Source of the DNA: an uncultured Collinsella sp.
Lineage (GTDB): Bacteria; Actinomycetota; Coriobacteriia; Coriobacteriales; Coriobacteriaceae
Assembly: GCA_902494245.1 (NCBI GenBank)
Contig: CABUSR010000002.1
Coordinates: 1 to 64,000, forward strand
Reading direction: 5' to 3'
Length of the DNA: 64,000 bases
The number at the start of each line of letters is the position of its first letter. Position 1 is the first letter of the stretch. Position numbers and translations under genes: made by a program. Shown in pieces: positions 1-9,335 of this stretch. The notes below the pieces were generated by a model, which did no database searches, had not been told where the DNA came from, and was given only the letters and a program-made list of their open reading frames with translations.

Positions 1-430
1 GCGATAAACCTTATGCCCCGCCCCTCCGGAGCCACACGGGAGGCAGGTTAACTTATTCGGGCCCGGCATTCAGAAAAGTCAGTTCAGCAAAATGGCGATG
101 TGGACAGGAATGCGGGAATGGTTTTCGCTGCGCGCACGGGTCCCCTGGGGAGCGCCGTGCATTTTTGGGAGTATTCAGCAAGCCAGGACGGCTGCATACA
201 CGCCGGACACACCATATTGGTCCCAAGGACGCCTTCGACCGGGGATTTGAGTCGGCAGGCAAACCCCGCCAGGACAAAAAGGCATGCTTCGCGCCGCGCC
301 GGACCCCAAAATGACGTCAATCTCCGCAACGTTACTCAGCCGCAGCGGCACCGGCAGAGCTCGCGGTGCTGAATACTCCGTTTTTTGCACGGCACGGGCG
401 GGGGTACATCAGGATCAGGAAGAATATCCC
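1..430. repeat. Dispersed inverted-repeat element, copy 1 (inverted, divergent)
   Basis: No credible gene lies in this stretch. The inverted repeats at 156-180 and 367-391 both carry GGAGTATTCAGCA and end in CGTGCA; the same pair occurs at 56537/56739 and 58848/59051. The block CCCCTGGGG flanking the left repeat here matches the sequence flanking the right repeat in the other two copies, so this copy is in reverse orientation. Its interior is diverged, and it may extend to base 1, where ATAAACC and CCCCGCC resemble the distal hairpin of copy 3. Confidence 0.6.
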
Positions 431-504
431 AGCCTTTTTATACAATCTGTAATGGGAAGTATGCAAAACACCAAGAGGCAGCATTGCTGATGTCCAAACT
501 GAGC

Positions 505-534
505 GCGCAGGGCGGCGGCGCGTCCGCCCTGCGC
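505..534. terminator. Terminator-like GC-rich hairpin
   Basis: A perfect 11-bp stem (505-515 with 524-534, GCGCAGGGCGG) encloses an 8-base loop. No long T-run follows on either strand. It may end transcripts of the amidohydrolase that stops at 651 on the minus strand, but the distance of about 120 bases makes this uncertain. Bases 535-650 contain nothing recognisable. Confidence 0.4.
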
Positions 535-650
535 CCAAATCCATCAGAGCGGGGACGCTCCTAACAAATCCCCACCGGCAAACAAACGCGACTCGAGCGC
601 TATCCCAAAATAGGCTGTCCGAGCCGCGCTTAACGGTACGGCATGAATAC

Positions 651-2300
651 TTAGCGCTCGTAAATCAAGTTACCTGCCAGGTAGGTGGCCTGAACCTTGG
701 TGGTCTGGAGCTCTTGGGGGTCAACGGTGAGTGGGTTTTGATCCAGGACTACCAGGTCGGCGTATTTGCCGGGCTCCAAGCTGCCGAGGTTTTGCTCGTC
801 GCCCGCTGCGTACGCGCTGCCAAGCGTGTAGTTGCGCAGGGCCGTTGCCGCGTCGATACGCTCGCTCGGCAACCAGCCGCCCTCGGGCCAGTGGCTGCGG
901 GGGTCCTGGCGCGTGATAGCCGTGTAGAGCACGTTCATGCTGGTAACAGCTGTTATGGGGCTATCGGTGCCGAAGGCTTGGCGAATGCCGCGCTGCTTAT
1001 AGGTTGCGAACGGCCACATGATGCGGCTGCGCTCCAAGCCCAGGTCGCGCTCCGGACCACCCGGGTCGAGCGTGATATGGCAGGGCTGGCGCGAGGCAAC
1101 CACGTCGAGCTTGCGCAGGCGGTCGATGTCCTCGGGCAAGAGGTTCTCCAGATGCTCAAGCGTGTTATGACCGTGCTGGGGCAGGCCGTACAGGTCGGCC
1201 GCTTCCTCGAAGATATCCAGCGCGGCATGAATCGCACCGTCACCAATGACGTGGATGCGCACGGTGTGACCGCGCTCCGCGGCCGCCAGAACCAGTTTGC
1301 GCATGCGCTCAGCCGGAACCGTCAGACGGCCCTGGTCGCCCGGGAAGCGCGGATTGGTATAGGGCTCGGTGAGATAGGCCGTGTGTTCGCTCGACACGCC
1401 GTCGAAGAACTGCTTAAAGCCTGGCGCCGAGAGCAGCGCGTTGTTCGCGTAACGTGCCTGCAGTTCTTCTAAGCGCGATTGGTCATCCAGCAGTGTGGGG
1501 AATAGATGGGCTCGGATGCCCAGTTTGCCGGCTGCCTGCAGTTTGTCGTAGACGTCGTCGCGGATAAAATCGCAGCCCGGCATGGGCATGAGCGACATAT
1601 CGCAGATCGAGGTGATGCCCTGCTCGGCCATACGCCTCATTTGATCGGCGTAAGCGCTTGCAATGCGATCCTCCCCCAGCCACTCAAGGCAGCGCGGTAG
1701 CAACTGCATGGCAGCCGCCTCGTGAGCAATGCCCGTGAGCTCGCCGTTTGCATCCTTGTCGTAGCTGCCGCCCGCTGGCGGCTCGCTGTCGCGTGTGACG
1801 CCGAGCGCCTCGAGTGCGCGGCTGTTGAGCCAAAGCGTGTGCCCGTCGCCCGAATACATAACGCAGGGACGAACGGGGAATGCCGCATCGAGCGACGCCT
1901 TGGTAGGATGCTCGGGCGGGTCCCAACGGTAATCGCGCCAGCCCTGCGTCACAACCCAAGCGTCGTCGGGCAGGTCCTGGGAAAACTCGAGCGCATGTTG
2001 CACCAGCGCCGCCTCGGACGTGCCCATATCCATGAGCATGTACGGCGAGGAACCGACCGAGGTATGGAAGAAGTGCAGATGAGCGTCATGGAAACCGGGG
2101 CAGACAAACTGCTCGCCGTAGTCGATAACCGACGTAGCGGCAGGCGCGGCGGCAATCACGTCATCGGGCGCACCGACTGCGACGATACGGTCGCCTGCGA
2201 TGGCAATCGCCAGCTCGCGGGCGGTATCGATGCCGTCTTGCGCGGTAAAAACGTTCTTGGAGCGGATAATCCGATCGATATGTTGCATGGGCATCCCCAT
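651..2300 (-). CDS. YtcJ-type amidohydrolase
   Basis: Predicted metal-dependent hydrolase of about 549 residues, the usual size for the YtcJ/AepA-like branch of the amidohydrolase superfamily. The metal-binding HLH (about residues 74-76) follows the PGFHDAH segment that opens the TIM barrel. IHVIGDGAIH and FGTDSPI match later metal/catalytic strands, and the C-terminal NPL and YLAGNLIY segments form the composite beta domain. The open frame runs upstream to 3029 but only as antisense to the next gene, so the start was placed at the first of three clustered ATGs (M-G-M-P-M). Divergent from the M20 gene, suggesting shared regulation of amide or peptide breakdown. Substrate unknown. Confidence 0.85.
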   Translation of the reverse strand: MGMPMQHIDRIIRSKNVFTAQDGIDTARELAIAIAGDRIVAVGAPDDVIAAAPAATSVIDYGEQFVCPGFHDAHLHFFHTSVGSSPYMLMDMGTSEAALVQHALEFSQDLPDDAWVVTQGWRDYRWDPPEHPTKASLDAAFPVRPCVMYSGDGHTLWLNSRALEALGVTRDSEPPAGGSYDKDANGELTGIAHEAAAMQLLPRCLEWLGEDRIASAYADQMRRMAEQGITSICDMSLMPMPGCDFIRDDVYDKLQAAGKLGIRAHLFPTLLDDQSRLEELQARYANNALLSAPGFKQFFDGVSSEHTAYLTEPYTNPRFPGDQGRLTVPAERMRKLVLAAAERGHTVRIHVIGDGAIHAALDIFEEAADLYGLPQHGHNTLEHLENLLPEDIDRLRKLDVVASRQPCHITLDPGGPERDLGLERSRIMWPFATYKQRGIRQAFGTDSPITAVTSMNVLYTAITRQDPRSHWPEGGWLPSERIDAATALRNYTLGSAYAAGDEQNLGSLEPGKYADLVVLDQNPLTVDPQELQTTKVQATYLAGNLIYER

Positions 2301-2456
2301 CTCTGGCAGGAAATTCAACACCCCCGAGTGTACTCCCCCGCCCTTGTAACAAAACCCCAAGCGGCAAACGGCAACTTTACCAGCCCTAGCGGCAGGTGGC
2401 ATACTGAAGAGAGCCTGTACGATTTTGCGATCAACCCAGCAAGGAGCAAATCGACC

Positions 2457-3920
2457 ATGACGAAGACCAAGGCACAGCAGATTATGGCGGCAACCGAGGT
2501 TCGCGCGGCAGACGACGTCACCGCGGCCATCCGAGATATCGCTGCCGAGTTTGAGCCCTATATCATCAAGCAGCGCCGGCACTTCCATAAGCACCCGGAG
2601 CTGAGCCTTGCCGAGGAGCGCACGACCTCCGACATCGCCAACCAGCTCGACGCCATGAATATCCCCTACGAGCGTCCGCTCAAGACCGGCTTGGTGGCAA
2701 CGCTTCGCGGTACCGCGCCGGATGCCTACCGCGAGGACGGCACGCCGCGCCGCCGTATCCTGCTGCGTGCGGATATCGACGCCCTGCCCGTCACCGAGCA
2801 GACCGGCGAGGAGTTCGCCAGCGTCAATGAGGGTTGCATGCACGCCTGCGGTCACGACTGTCATATCGCCATGATGCTCGGCACGCTGCAAATCCTGCGC
2901 CATATGACCGACGACATCCACGGCGAAGTCCGCATCGTCTTCCAGCCCAGCGAGGAAAACGGCCAGGGCGCCAAGCTCATGATCGGCACGGGTGTGCTCG
3001 ACGGCGTCGATGGCGCCTACGCCGCGCACATCTGGAGTGAGGTCGATGCCGGCACCGTGAGCTGCGAGCCCGGACCGCGCATGGCCAATACCGACTGGTT
3101 CCGCATCGACGTCCGCGGCACCTCATGCCACGGCGCCATGCCCCAGCGCGGCCACGACGCCGTTATGGTTGCCGCCGAGATCGTCAACGCCCTGCAGACC
3201 ATCGTCTCGCGCGAAATCAGCCCCTATGAGCCGGCTGTTATCACCGTCGGCGAGCTGCATGGCGGAACCGCGCGCAACGTTATCGCCGGCACGGCCTACC
3301 TCGCCGGTACGGTGCGCACCTACGGAGATTCGACCCACGAGGAAATGCCGGAGCTCATGCGCCGCATCGTGGAGCATACCGCGGCCGCCTTGGGCGCCGA
3401 GGCAGAGCTCACCGACTACACCATCGCCAACTACAAGGTCGAAAACGACGCGGCCTCGAGCGAGCGCTGCCGTCAGGCCGTAATCAAGTGCTTGGGCCCC
3501 GCCGGCCAAGGCCATTACCGCGGCACGCTCTCGGGCGAGGATTTTTCGGAGTACCTGCGCCGCGTACCGGGCGTGCTCGCCTTTGTAGGTACGCGCAACC
3601 CCAAGATTGGCGCCACGTACGCCCAGCATTCCTGCTTTTACAAGATTGACGAGACCGTGCTGGCAAAGGGCTCCATGGTGGCCGCCCAGTATGCTATCGA
3701 CTTTTTGGCCGAGCCCACGCAAGAGGAGCTCGACGGCCCCGCGATTACCGCGGTCGCCGAAACCAACCCCGATCTGGCCGCCAAGTTGCGCTCTGCCAAG
3801 GCGACGACCGCCGAGGCTCGCGACGCCATCCATGATGCCCGAACGGCTCGCCATGCCGCGATCAAGGGCATCCACGACGCACGCGCTGCTGCACGCCGCG
3901 AGGAGAAGCACGACGAGTAG
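2457..3920 (+). CDS. M20 family metallo-amidohydrolase (aminoacylase/hippurate hydrolase type)
   Basis: 487 residues. MHACGHDCH (about 128-136) holds the zinc ligands and catalytic Asp of the M20D clan, PSEEN (about 164-168) the general base and a metal ligand, and HGAMPQRGHDA the dimerisation/active-site loop. Such enzymes remove acyl groups from N-acyl amino acids or conjugates. The ATG at 2457 follows AAGGAG at 2441-2446; the longer frame upstream is antisense to the amidohydrolase. The last ~60 residues form an Ala/Lys/Arg-rich helix (repeated HDAR motifs) absent from most M20 enzymes. A strong hairpin follows the stop. Confidence 0.9.
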   Translation: MTKTKAQQIMAATEVRAADDVTAAIRDIAAEFEPYIIKQRRHFHKHPELSLAEERTTSDIANQLDAMNIPYERPLKTGLVATLRGTAPDAYREDGTPRRRILLRADIDALPVTEQTGEEFASVNEGCMHACGHDCHIAMMLGTLQILRHMTDDIHGEVRIVFQPSEENGQGAKLMIGTGVLDGVDGAYAAHIWSEVDAGTVSCEPGPRMANTDWFRIDVRGTSCHGAMPQRGHDAVMVAAEIVNALQTIVSREISPYEPAVITVGELHGGTARNVIAGTAYLAGTVRTYGDSTHEEMPELMRRIVEHTAAALGAEAELTDYTIANYKVENDAASSERCRQAVIKCLGPAGQGHYRGTLSGEDFSEYLRRVPGVLAFVGTRNPKIGATYAQHSCFYKIDETVLAKGSMVAAQYAIDFLAEPTQEELDGPAITAVAETNPDLAAKLRSAKATTAEARDAIHDARTARHAAIKGIHDARAAARREEKHDE

Positions 3921-3956
3921 TCGTCACACCCGTCCATAACAGCCTGGCTAAAGCAG

Positions 3957-3992
3957 AGCGGGGGCGGACGTATCGAAACGTCCGCCCCCGCT
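3957..3992 (+). terminator. Rho-independent-like terminator
   Basis: A perfect 14-bp GC-rich stem (3957-3970 with 3979-3992) has an 8-base loop, about 35 bases after the M20 stop and before the convergent zinc-ribbon gene, so it can serve both strands. The T-tract is poor. Confidence 0.7.
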
Positions 3993-4042
3993 CATTTGTC
4001 AAGCGCTATTTCTAGTCCGTCCCCAAATAGCAGGCGGCGTGG

Positions 4043-5344
4043 CTACTCGTCCTGAGGCTCCTCGTCGGAGCTTGGCTCGGACGCCGGCTCAGGTGCAGGT
4101 GCCGGCTCAGGCTCAGGCTCAGGTGCAGGCTCGGGCTCAGATGCCGTCTCAGGCTCGGGCGCCGGTTCAGGCTCGGGCGCCGGCTCAGGCTCGGTCGCGG
4201 GAGCGGGTACAGGTGCCGGCGAAGCATCCGGAGCACCGTAACCCGAAGGAGCGGACTTCTTCTCGAAGGGCAACACAAAAGTCAGGACGTCGTCCTTATC
4301 CTCATCGGCCCACTCGCTTGCATAGCGTGCGGCCCAATAGCCAACGGCACGGTGCTTGAGCATCTTGCCAAAGACCGTAAGAAATACGGTGACGAAAGCG
4401 ACCAGCACCAAGAACAGCGCGAGCGTGACACCACCGCCGGTAACAATTGCCTCAATACCCGTAGGACGATAGTAGTAGCTATACATACCGACAGAGGCAA
4501 TGGCGCCAAAGACGACCGTCAAGATCCATGTGACAACGTTGGCGACCAGGCCCGTCAAAAACTCGGGAAGGAACGAAGCACAGAACAGCTTGGTCTTGTT
4601 GTGCTTAAACGCCGCCCAGACCTTATCGAGCGAAAACGCGCTCTCGACGCGACCGGTCACCGCAAAGTGCATCACGGCGATGTCGGCGAACATCTTAAAG
4701 AAGACGCCCAGAATCGCCGAGGCAATTAGCGCCAGGACAAGCAGGCCGAGCGAACCGAACAGCGCTGCCTCGAGTGCATAGGAGCCGTAATAAGAATACG
4801 AGCCCGCGGCGCCAATTACCACGCCCTCCACCAGCGAAAGCACTACACCGATAACGGGAATGGCAGCGATAACCTCGAGCACCACCGAGATGACGCTCGA
4901 AAAGACTCCGAGACCAAACGACGTGGAGCGCATGAGTGGACGGTCCATGCCGTCATCGACCTTGAGCGAAAGATCACGGCCCCACTCAATACCAAAGCCG
5001 GAACCGCACACGCTCGCAATGCAAGCTGCCAAAAAGCCGATGGCAGCCGCAATGCCGCCAATAACGGGAATAAACAACACGAGCACCGACACAACGCAAA
5101 TCAGCGCCGGCAAAAACGCGATTTGGCATACACGCTGAAGCACGCCCGGAGTCTTGGTCATATCTTGGAACGCCTGAGCCACACAGCCCTTTGGCGCATT
5201 CGCCACGGGCGGCTGCGGAACAAACTGCTGGGGCTGAGGCTGACCCTGAGGGGTGGAAGCTGCAGCACCAGCATTAGGAGCACCGCATACGCCGCAGAAC
5301 TTGTCGTTATCGCCCATGGGGGCACCACACTGCGAGCAGAACAT
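4043..5344 (-). CDS. Zinc-ribbon multi-pass membrane protein with Pro/Glu/Ala tail
   Basis: 433 residues. The N-terminus is a zinc ribbon (C3-x2-C6 and C17-x2-C20). A Pro/Gln-rich linker follows, then about six to seven hydrophobic segments rich in Ile/Val/Gly (roughly residues 95-350). The C-terminus is a low-complexity Pro-Glu-Ala repeat of about 50 residues, probably exposed. The start M-F-C-S was chosen because AAGGG lies 9 bases upstream; the M-I-S-M start would leave no spacer. The membrane part resembles other zinc-ribbon DUF proteins of Actinobacteria. Function unknown; the tail DNA is a slippage-prone degenerate hexamer repeat (4060-4210). Confidence 0.75.
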   Translation of the reverse strand: MFCSQCGAPMGDNDKFCGVCGAPNAGAAASTPQGQPQPQQFVPQPPVANAPKGCVAQAFQDMTKTPGVLQRVCQIAFLPALICVVSVLVLFIPVIGGIAAAIGFLAACIASVCGSGFGIEWGRDLSLKVDDGMDRPLMRSTSFGLGVFSSVISVVLEVIAAIPVIGVVLSLVEGVVIGAAGSYSYYGSYALEAALFGSLGLLVLALIASAILGVFFKMFADIAVMHFAVTGRVESAFSLDKVWAAFKHNKTKLFCASFLPEFLTGLVANVVTWILTVVFGAIASVGMYSYYYRPTGIEAIVTGGGVTLALFLVLVAFVTVFLTVFGKMLKHRAVGYWAARYASEWADEDKDDVLTFVLPFEKKSAPSGYGAPDASPAPVPAPATEPEPAPEPEPAPEPETASEPEPAPEPEPEPAPAPEPASEPSSDEEPQDE

Positions 5345-5494
5345 CGAAATCATCCCTTCGTATCTAGAACGAATCACCTGGATCGCAAACGATGTCTTTG
5401 GCATCATTATCACCCAATGTGAGAACAAATACTCTTAGATGACGTATTTGCAACGCGCGAGGCGCTTTTCGATTGTTTGATGAGTGTGTCCGCG

Positions 5495-6517
5495 CTAGTT
5501 CGTTCCGCGGAAGCCCTTGCCGACGATCTCGGAGCTGTCGACGATCGTGATAAAGGCACCCGGATCGACTTCGCGCGCATAGCGGCGCAGTTGCACGGCC
5601 TCGCGACGGCTCAGCACGCTCATGATCACCGTCACACACTTGCCCGAGAAGGCACCGTAGCCCCGGCTGATGGTCGCCGTGCGGTTGAGATGCTTGACGA
5701 TAAACTCCTCGACCTTAAGGGGCTCGGAACAAATGACCGTGCAGACTTTGCGCAGGTGAATGCTCTCAATGGCTTTGTCGACCACAAGCGTCTTGGCAAA
5801 CAGGCCGAGCACGCAATACAGACCGACACGCGGGCCATACAAAAAGGCCGCGATGGTCACGATGCCGATATCGACCAACAGCAGCGCGCGGCCAATCTCG
5901 AGCGTGGTGCGGCGTTTGAGGATCATAGCGAGAATGTCCGTGCCGCCCGTCGAGGCGCCAATATCAAAGACAATGGCGCTGCCGAGCGCCGGCAGGATCA
6001 CGGCAAAGCACAGGTCAAGCCACATATCGCCCGTCAGAGAGACATCGGTCGGAATAAAGAGCTCAAACAGCGAAACATAGGCGGACAACGCAAACGAGGC
6101 GAAGACGCTCCACAGGATTGCCTTGCGCTCCAAAAAGATAAAGCCCAAAACGACGAGAACCGCGTTGATAATCCACATAAAGACGCCGACGGGCAGGGTC
6201 GGGAACAGCGTGGACAGAATGACCGACACGCCCGAGGTGCCGCCAAAAGCAAAGTGATTAGGGGTTTTAAACGCAACGATGGCAAAGGCCGTAAGAATCA
6301 GGCCCAAATTGAGCTCGGCGAAAAAGCGCGGGAAGCCCGGCTCCTGGCTGCGCTTTTGGCCGGCACGCTCACCGCGCTCGATATCGGTGCGATCGACCAC
6401 GCGCTCCATCGGCACCACGGGAGGACGATGTACCTCCTCGGCAGCTCGCGATGCCGCCTCTGCCGCGGCAGCCTCAATCGCCCATGCCTGGCTTTCTGTT
6501 TCGTGCTCGTCAGCCAT
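5495..6517 (-). CDS. YitT family membrane protein
   Basis: 340 residues. After a ~65-residue cytoplasmic Ala/Glu/Arg-rich head come five to six membrane spans (YitT_membrane, DUF161) with the hallmark segments GGTSG and GASTGGTDILA. A C-terminal soluble DUF2179 domain (about 255-335) carries the family-typical SRGYGAFSG and a final ITIVDSSEIVGKGF. Family length is normally ~285, so the head is an extension. YitT proteins are widespread in Gram-positives; their transport substrate is not established. Encoded alone, upstream of the Asp23 operon terminator. Confidence 0.9.
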   Translation of the reverse strand: MADEHETESQAWAIEAAAAEAASRAAEEVHRPPVVPMERVVDRTDIERGERAGQKRSQEPGFPRFFAELNLGLILTAFAIVAFKTPNHFAFGGTSGVSVILSTLFPTLPVGVFMWIINAVLVVLGFIFLERKAILWSVFASFALSAYVSLFELFIPTDVSLTGDMWLDLCFAVILPALGSAIVFDIGASTGGTDILAMILKRRTTLEIGRALLLVDIGIVTIAAFLYGPRVGLYCVLGLFAKTLVVDKAIESIHLRKVCTVICSEPLKVEEFIVKHLNRTATISRGYGAFSGKCVTVIMSVLSRREAVQLRRYAREVDPGAFITIVDSSEIVGKGFRGTN

Positions 6518-6631
6518 TACGGCAACCCCTCGTTAACAATTTGGAAACAATGCGCCCATTAGGGTAACGCGGAACGCGACGATTGCAACCCCTAGTTAGA
6601 CGAGCGGTATGCCTATATCGGGAGCGTACAA

Positions 6632-6671
6632 AAACGGCCGGCCACGCTTTTGCTTGCGCGGTCGGCCGTTT
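6632..6671 (-). terminator. Terminator of the AmaP-DUF2273-Asp23 operon
   Basis: AAACGGCCG arms form a long, slightly imperfect stem (about 6632-6646 with 6656-6671). On the minus strand it is followed by a run of five T, about 50 bases after the Asp23 stop. Confidence 0.75.
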
Positions 6672-6683
6672 AACGTTTTCGCA

Positions 6684-6722
6684 GATAAAACCTGCCAAAA
6701 CAAACCTGTCTTTTTGGAAGGT
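6684..6722. repeat. CTGTCCC-core hairpin repeat, family A, copy 1
   Basis: A degenerate copy of the AAACCTGCCAAAA...TTTTTGGCAGGTTT element; here the core is CCTGTC and the right arm is TTTTTGGAAGGTT. It abuts the Asp23 stop codon (6722-6724). Related copies lie at 11539, 37587, 51226, 52431 and 62705. Confidence 0.75.
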
Positions 6723-7237
6723 TATTCGTGCTGGCTGGTGCGGTGCTCGTACTCCTCGGGGGTGATGACGTCCTCGATGCGCAGGTTGACGCCCGCCACC
6801 TCAAGGCCAGTCATCGCGGCCAGACGCTCGGTCACGCGCGCCTTAACGTCGTCGAAAATCGCGGGCGCATAGGCGCCGTACTCGATGATGACAGAGATGT
6901 TGACGACCACACGATTGTCATCGGTGACCTCGACCGTCACGCCCTTGGTCAGATTCTCGGCACCAAACTGCTCCTGCACAAAGTGCATGAGGTTACCCTT
7001 CATGCCCAGAACGTGCGGAACCTCGCGGGTGGCCATGGCAACGATCTTCTCGATCACACCGTTGGAATAGGTCAGCGAGTCCTCGGACTCGTCCGCCTCC
7101 TCGTCGTCCTCATCCTCATCGGACTCGACCTCGACAAGAGCCTCGTCCTCGAGCGTCACATCCTCAGCTTCGACGACGACCGCCTCGTTCTCCTCGAGCT
7201 CGGTATCGGCCACATCGACCTTCGTATTAAAAGCCAT
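6722..7237 (-). CDS. Asp23/Gls24 family envelope stress protein
   Basis: 171 residues. The first ~55 residues are strikingly acidic (runs of Glu/Asp), followed by a single Asp23/Gls24 domain starting near SNGVIEKIVA and including VTVEVTDDNRVVVNISVIIEYG. Asp23 proteins sit at the membrane through AmaP and respond to cell-wall or alkaline stress in Firmicutes. The start has a consensus AGGAGGAA. Last gene of an operon AmaP-DUF2273-Asp23 on the minus strand. The acidic head is not part of the core family and may mediate localisation or partner binding. Confidence 0.88.
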   Translation of the reverse strand: MAFNTKVDVADTELEENEAVVVEAEDVTLEDEALVEVESDEDEDDEEADESEDSLTYSNGVIEKIVAMATREVPHVLGMKGNLMHFVQEQFGAENLTKGVTVEVTDDNRVVVNISVIIEYGAYAPAIFDDVKARVTERLAAMTGLEVAGVNLRIEDVITPEEYEHRTSQHE

Positions 7238-7281
7238 GGTTCCTCCTTATGCCTGCCGCGGATGCGACAGTCGAATACATA

Positions 7282-7659
7282 TTAGCGGCCGCTAAACAGA
7301 CGGCCGAAGAAGTTGACGATCCCGTTCTCGCCGTCGCGAATTTGGCCGATCACAGCGCCGATCAGCACGAAGAATGCAATGACGAGCGTGTCCCACAGGC
7401 CGAGCGTGAGCACCAACACGGCGAGGATAAAGCCAGCGACGGCACCGAGCGTGGTGTTGGGATGACGCACAGCATAGCTCCAGATGGCAGCGCCCGTACC
7501 CTTGATGAGACCCATAGCCTCGTCAAAATCCGCGGCTGCCGCATCTTGCAACTCGGTTGCCTCTGCTTTGGAATCAACAGGTTCGCTCGCCGGCGTGGCG
7601 CTCTGGTCAATCGTCAGACGCGGCGTACGAGCGGTCTTATCTTGATTGGTATCACTCAC
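7282..7659 (-). CDS. DUF2273-like small membrane protein
   Basis: 125 residues from a GTG start whose first bases overlap the stop of the upstream gene (GTGAGTGA), preceded by GGAGGTTTCC. A ~55-residue polar head precedes two closely spaced hydrophobic helices (about 65-110) typical of DUF2273, with IGQIRDGENGIVNFFGRLF at the C-terminus. DUF2273 proteins are encoded with Asp23 and AmaP in many Gram-positives and presumably help anchor the Asp23 layer. Translational coupling to the upstream gene is likely. Confidence 0.82.
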   Translation of the reverse strand: MSDTNQDKTARTPRLTIDQSATPASEPVDSKAEATELQDAAAADFDEAMGLIKGTGAAIWSYAVRHPNTTLGAVAGFILAVLVLTLGLWDTLVIAFFVLIGAVIGQIRDGENGIVNFFGRLFSGR

Positions 7660-8197
7660 CGGAAACCTCCACGGTCTGGACGGTAGTCTTGGACGGCAAA
7701 AAACGGACGCGCGCGGTCGTACCCGGCGTGCCGAGCATGGTGTCGCAAGCTTCCTCGATGCGCTGTTGCATCGCGATAGCCAGAGATGCCACGTCCTTAT
7801 CGTCAAGCGCGATAGCCTCGACCTTAAATCGGACGCGCGAATCGTCGGAGCCTTGGACGCGGGCCTCGACATGCTCGACCATCACGCGGTCGTCGCGCTC
7901 AGCAGCAGCCCTGGCACACGAAGAAAGCGCCGCGAGCGTGACCTCAATATTGCGCTCTCCCGCCGGATGCACACAGGACGGCTCACGACGAGCAAACATC
8001 AGGCGGAAGAAGCTTACCAGCACGCCGATCGCCACAACTCCGCCGCATGCCGTCACGACAATGCGCGGCATGGGGTCGCGCATCAGCAACATAAAGCGAT
8101 ACGTATACGGCCCCCAAAACTGACAGACAAGCGTACCCAGCGCCACGATGGTGGCGGCAAGATACACGATCGCTAGGGCTCGTTTGAGTACGCGCAC
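7652..8197 (-). CDS. AmaP-like alkaline shock membrane anchor
   Basis: 181 residues from GTG at 8197 with AAGGGAG upstream. Two N-terminal membrane helices (about 8-28 and 45-66) are followed by a soluble domain with RNIEVTLAALSS and RVRFLPSKTTVQTVEV, a layout like AmaP (Asp23 membrane anchoring protein). First gene of the AmaP-DUF2273-Asp23 operon, overlapping the next by 8 bases. By analogy with Staphylococcus it would tether Asp23 to the membrane. Confidence 0.8.
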   Translation of the reverse strand: MRVLKRALAIVYLAATIVALGTLVCQFWGPYTYRFMLLMRDPMPRIVVTACGGVVAIGVLVSFFRLMFARREPSCVHPAGERNIEVTLAALSSCARAAAERDDRVMVEHVEARVQGSDDSRVRFKVEAIALDDKDVASLAIAMQQRIEEACDTMLGTPGTTARVRFLPSKTTVQTVEVSGE

Positions 8198-8256
8198 GCG
8201 GCGCTCCCTTCAAATCTCGGCTCTCGAAATGCAAAACGGTTCGCATCATTATAAAA

Positions 8257-8294
8257 GAGCCGGGTCCGGTGCTCTACGCACGCGGATCCGGCTC
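8257..8294 (-). terminator. Terminator after yebC
   Basis: GAGCCGG(G/A)TCCG arms (8257-8268 with 8283-8294) form a 12-bp stem with one wobble pair, followed on the minus strand by TTTTAT. It lies about 70 bases after the YebC stop and before the AmaP start. Confidence 0.75.
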
Positions 8295-8363
8295 ATCTAT
8301 TCCACGAGGCTTGCATGCTCGCTTCATTATGCCCAGATATGCACGGCTTAACCCGTGCGGGCG

Positions 8364-9170
8364 CTACTCCTCCTCGAGGGCAGCGATGACCTCGTCGGTC
8401 ATGTCCATGGTGCTGTAAACATCCTGGACGTCGTCGAGCTCCTCAAGACGGTCGATGAGGCGCTGAACCTTCTTGGCGTCGGCGCCAGAAACCTCGGTCG
8501 GGGTGGTCGGGACCATGGTGGTCTCGGAGCCCTTGACCTGGACGCCCTGCTCCTCGAGCGCCTTGGAGACAGCCATGACCTCGTTGGCAGTAGTCCAGAC
8601 GATCCACTCCTCGCCGGCGTCCTCGTAGTCCTCGCCACCGGCCTCGGCGATGGCCATCATGAACTCATCCTCGTCACCGGCAGCACCGTTGGCGATCATG
8701 GTCTCCTTCTTGGCGTTCTCGTCCAGAATCTCCTTGGCGACGACGATCTGGCCCTTACGCTCAAACTGGAAGGCGACGGAGCCGGAGGTGCCCAGGTTGC
8801 CACCAGCGTGGGAGAAGGCGGAACGGACATCAGCGGCGGTACGGTTGCGGTTGTCGGTCAGGCAGTCGACGTAGACGGCGACACCGGCGGGACCGTAGCC
8901 CTCGTACACGATGTTCTCGTAGACGGCGGCGTCAGCACCCGAACCAAAAGCCTTGTCGATAGCGGACTTGATCTTGTCCTTAGGCATGGACTGAGCCTTG
9001 GCCTTGGCGACGGCAGCGGCGAGGCTGGCGTTGTTCTCGGGCAGCGGGTCACCGCCGAGACGGGCAGCAACGGTGATGTTGCGGCTGAGCTTGGAGAAGA
9101 GGGCGGAACGCTTGGCGTCCTGCGCGCCCTTACGATGCTTGGTTGTGGCCCACTTAGAGTGTCCGGACAT
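8364..9170 (-). CDS. yebC: YebC/PmpR family protein
   Basis: 268 residues, somewhat longer than the usual ~245. The N-terminus MSGHSKWATTKHRKGAQDA is the family signature. The ADVRSAF segment and the acidic C-terminal portion (VQDVYSTMDM) complete the three-domain fold. YebC-type proteins act as transcription regulators in some bacteria and as translation factors relieving ribosome stalling at proline runs in others. Encoded alone with its own terminator. Confidence 0.95.
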   Translation of the reverse strand: MSGHSKWATTKHRKGAQDAKRSALFSKLSRNITVAARLGGDPLPENNASLAAAVAKAKAQSMPKDKIKSAIDKAFGSGADAAVYENIVYEGYGPAGVAVYVDCLTDNRNRTAADVRSAFSHAGGNLGTSGSVAFQFERKGQIVVAKEILDENAKKETMIANGAAGDEDEFMMAIAEAGGEDYEDAGEEWIVWTTANEVMAVSKALEEQGVQVKGSETTMVPTTPTEVSGADAKKVQRLIDRLEELDDVQDVYSTMDMTDEVIAALEEE

Positions 9171-9335
9171 ACGTGTCTCCTATCGGTTTCGACCTAAAGC
9201 CCAGCGCAGATGCTCGGGCAATATAAACAAACGTCGTTATGATATACCTACTGGCCTGCGAGATAAACCCCAAAATGAAGGCGTCGTGATGATGACCCCT
9301 TTGGTGCAAAGAAACCTGGCCCCCAATGCACCAAG

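Noticed and set aside
1722..2456. N-terminal extension of the M20 amidohydrolase
   Set aside because: It is antisense to the divergent amidohydrolase; the ATG at 2457 has the only good RBS and gives the normal family length.
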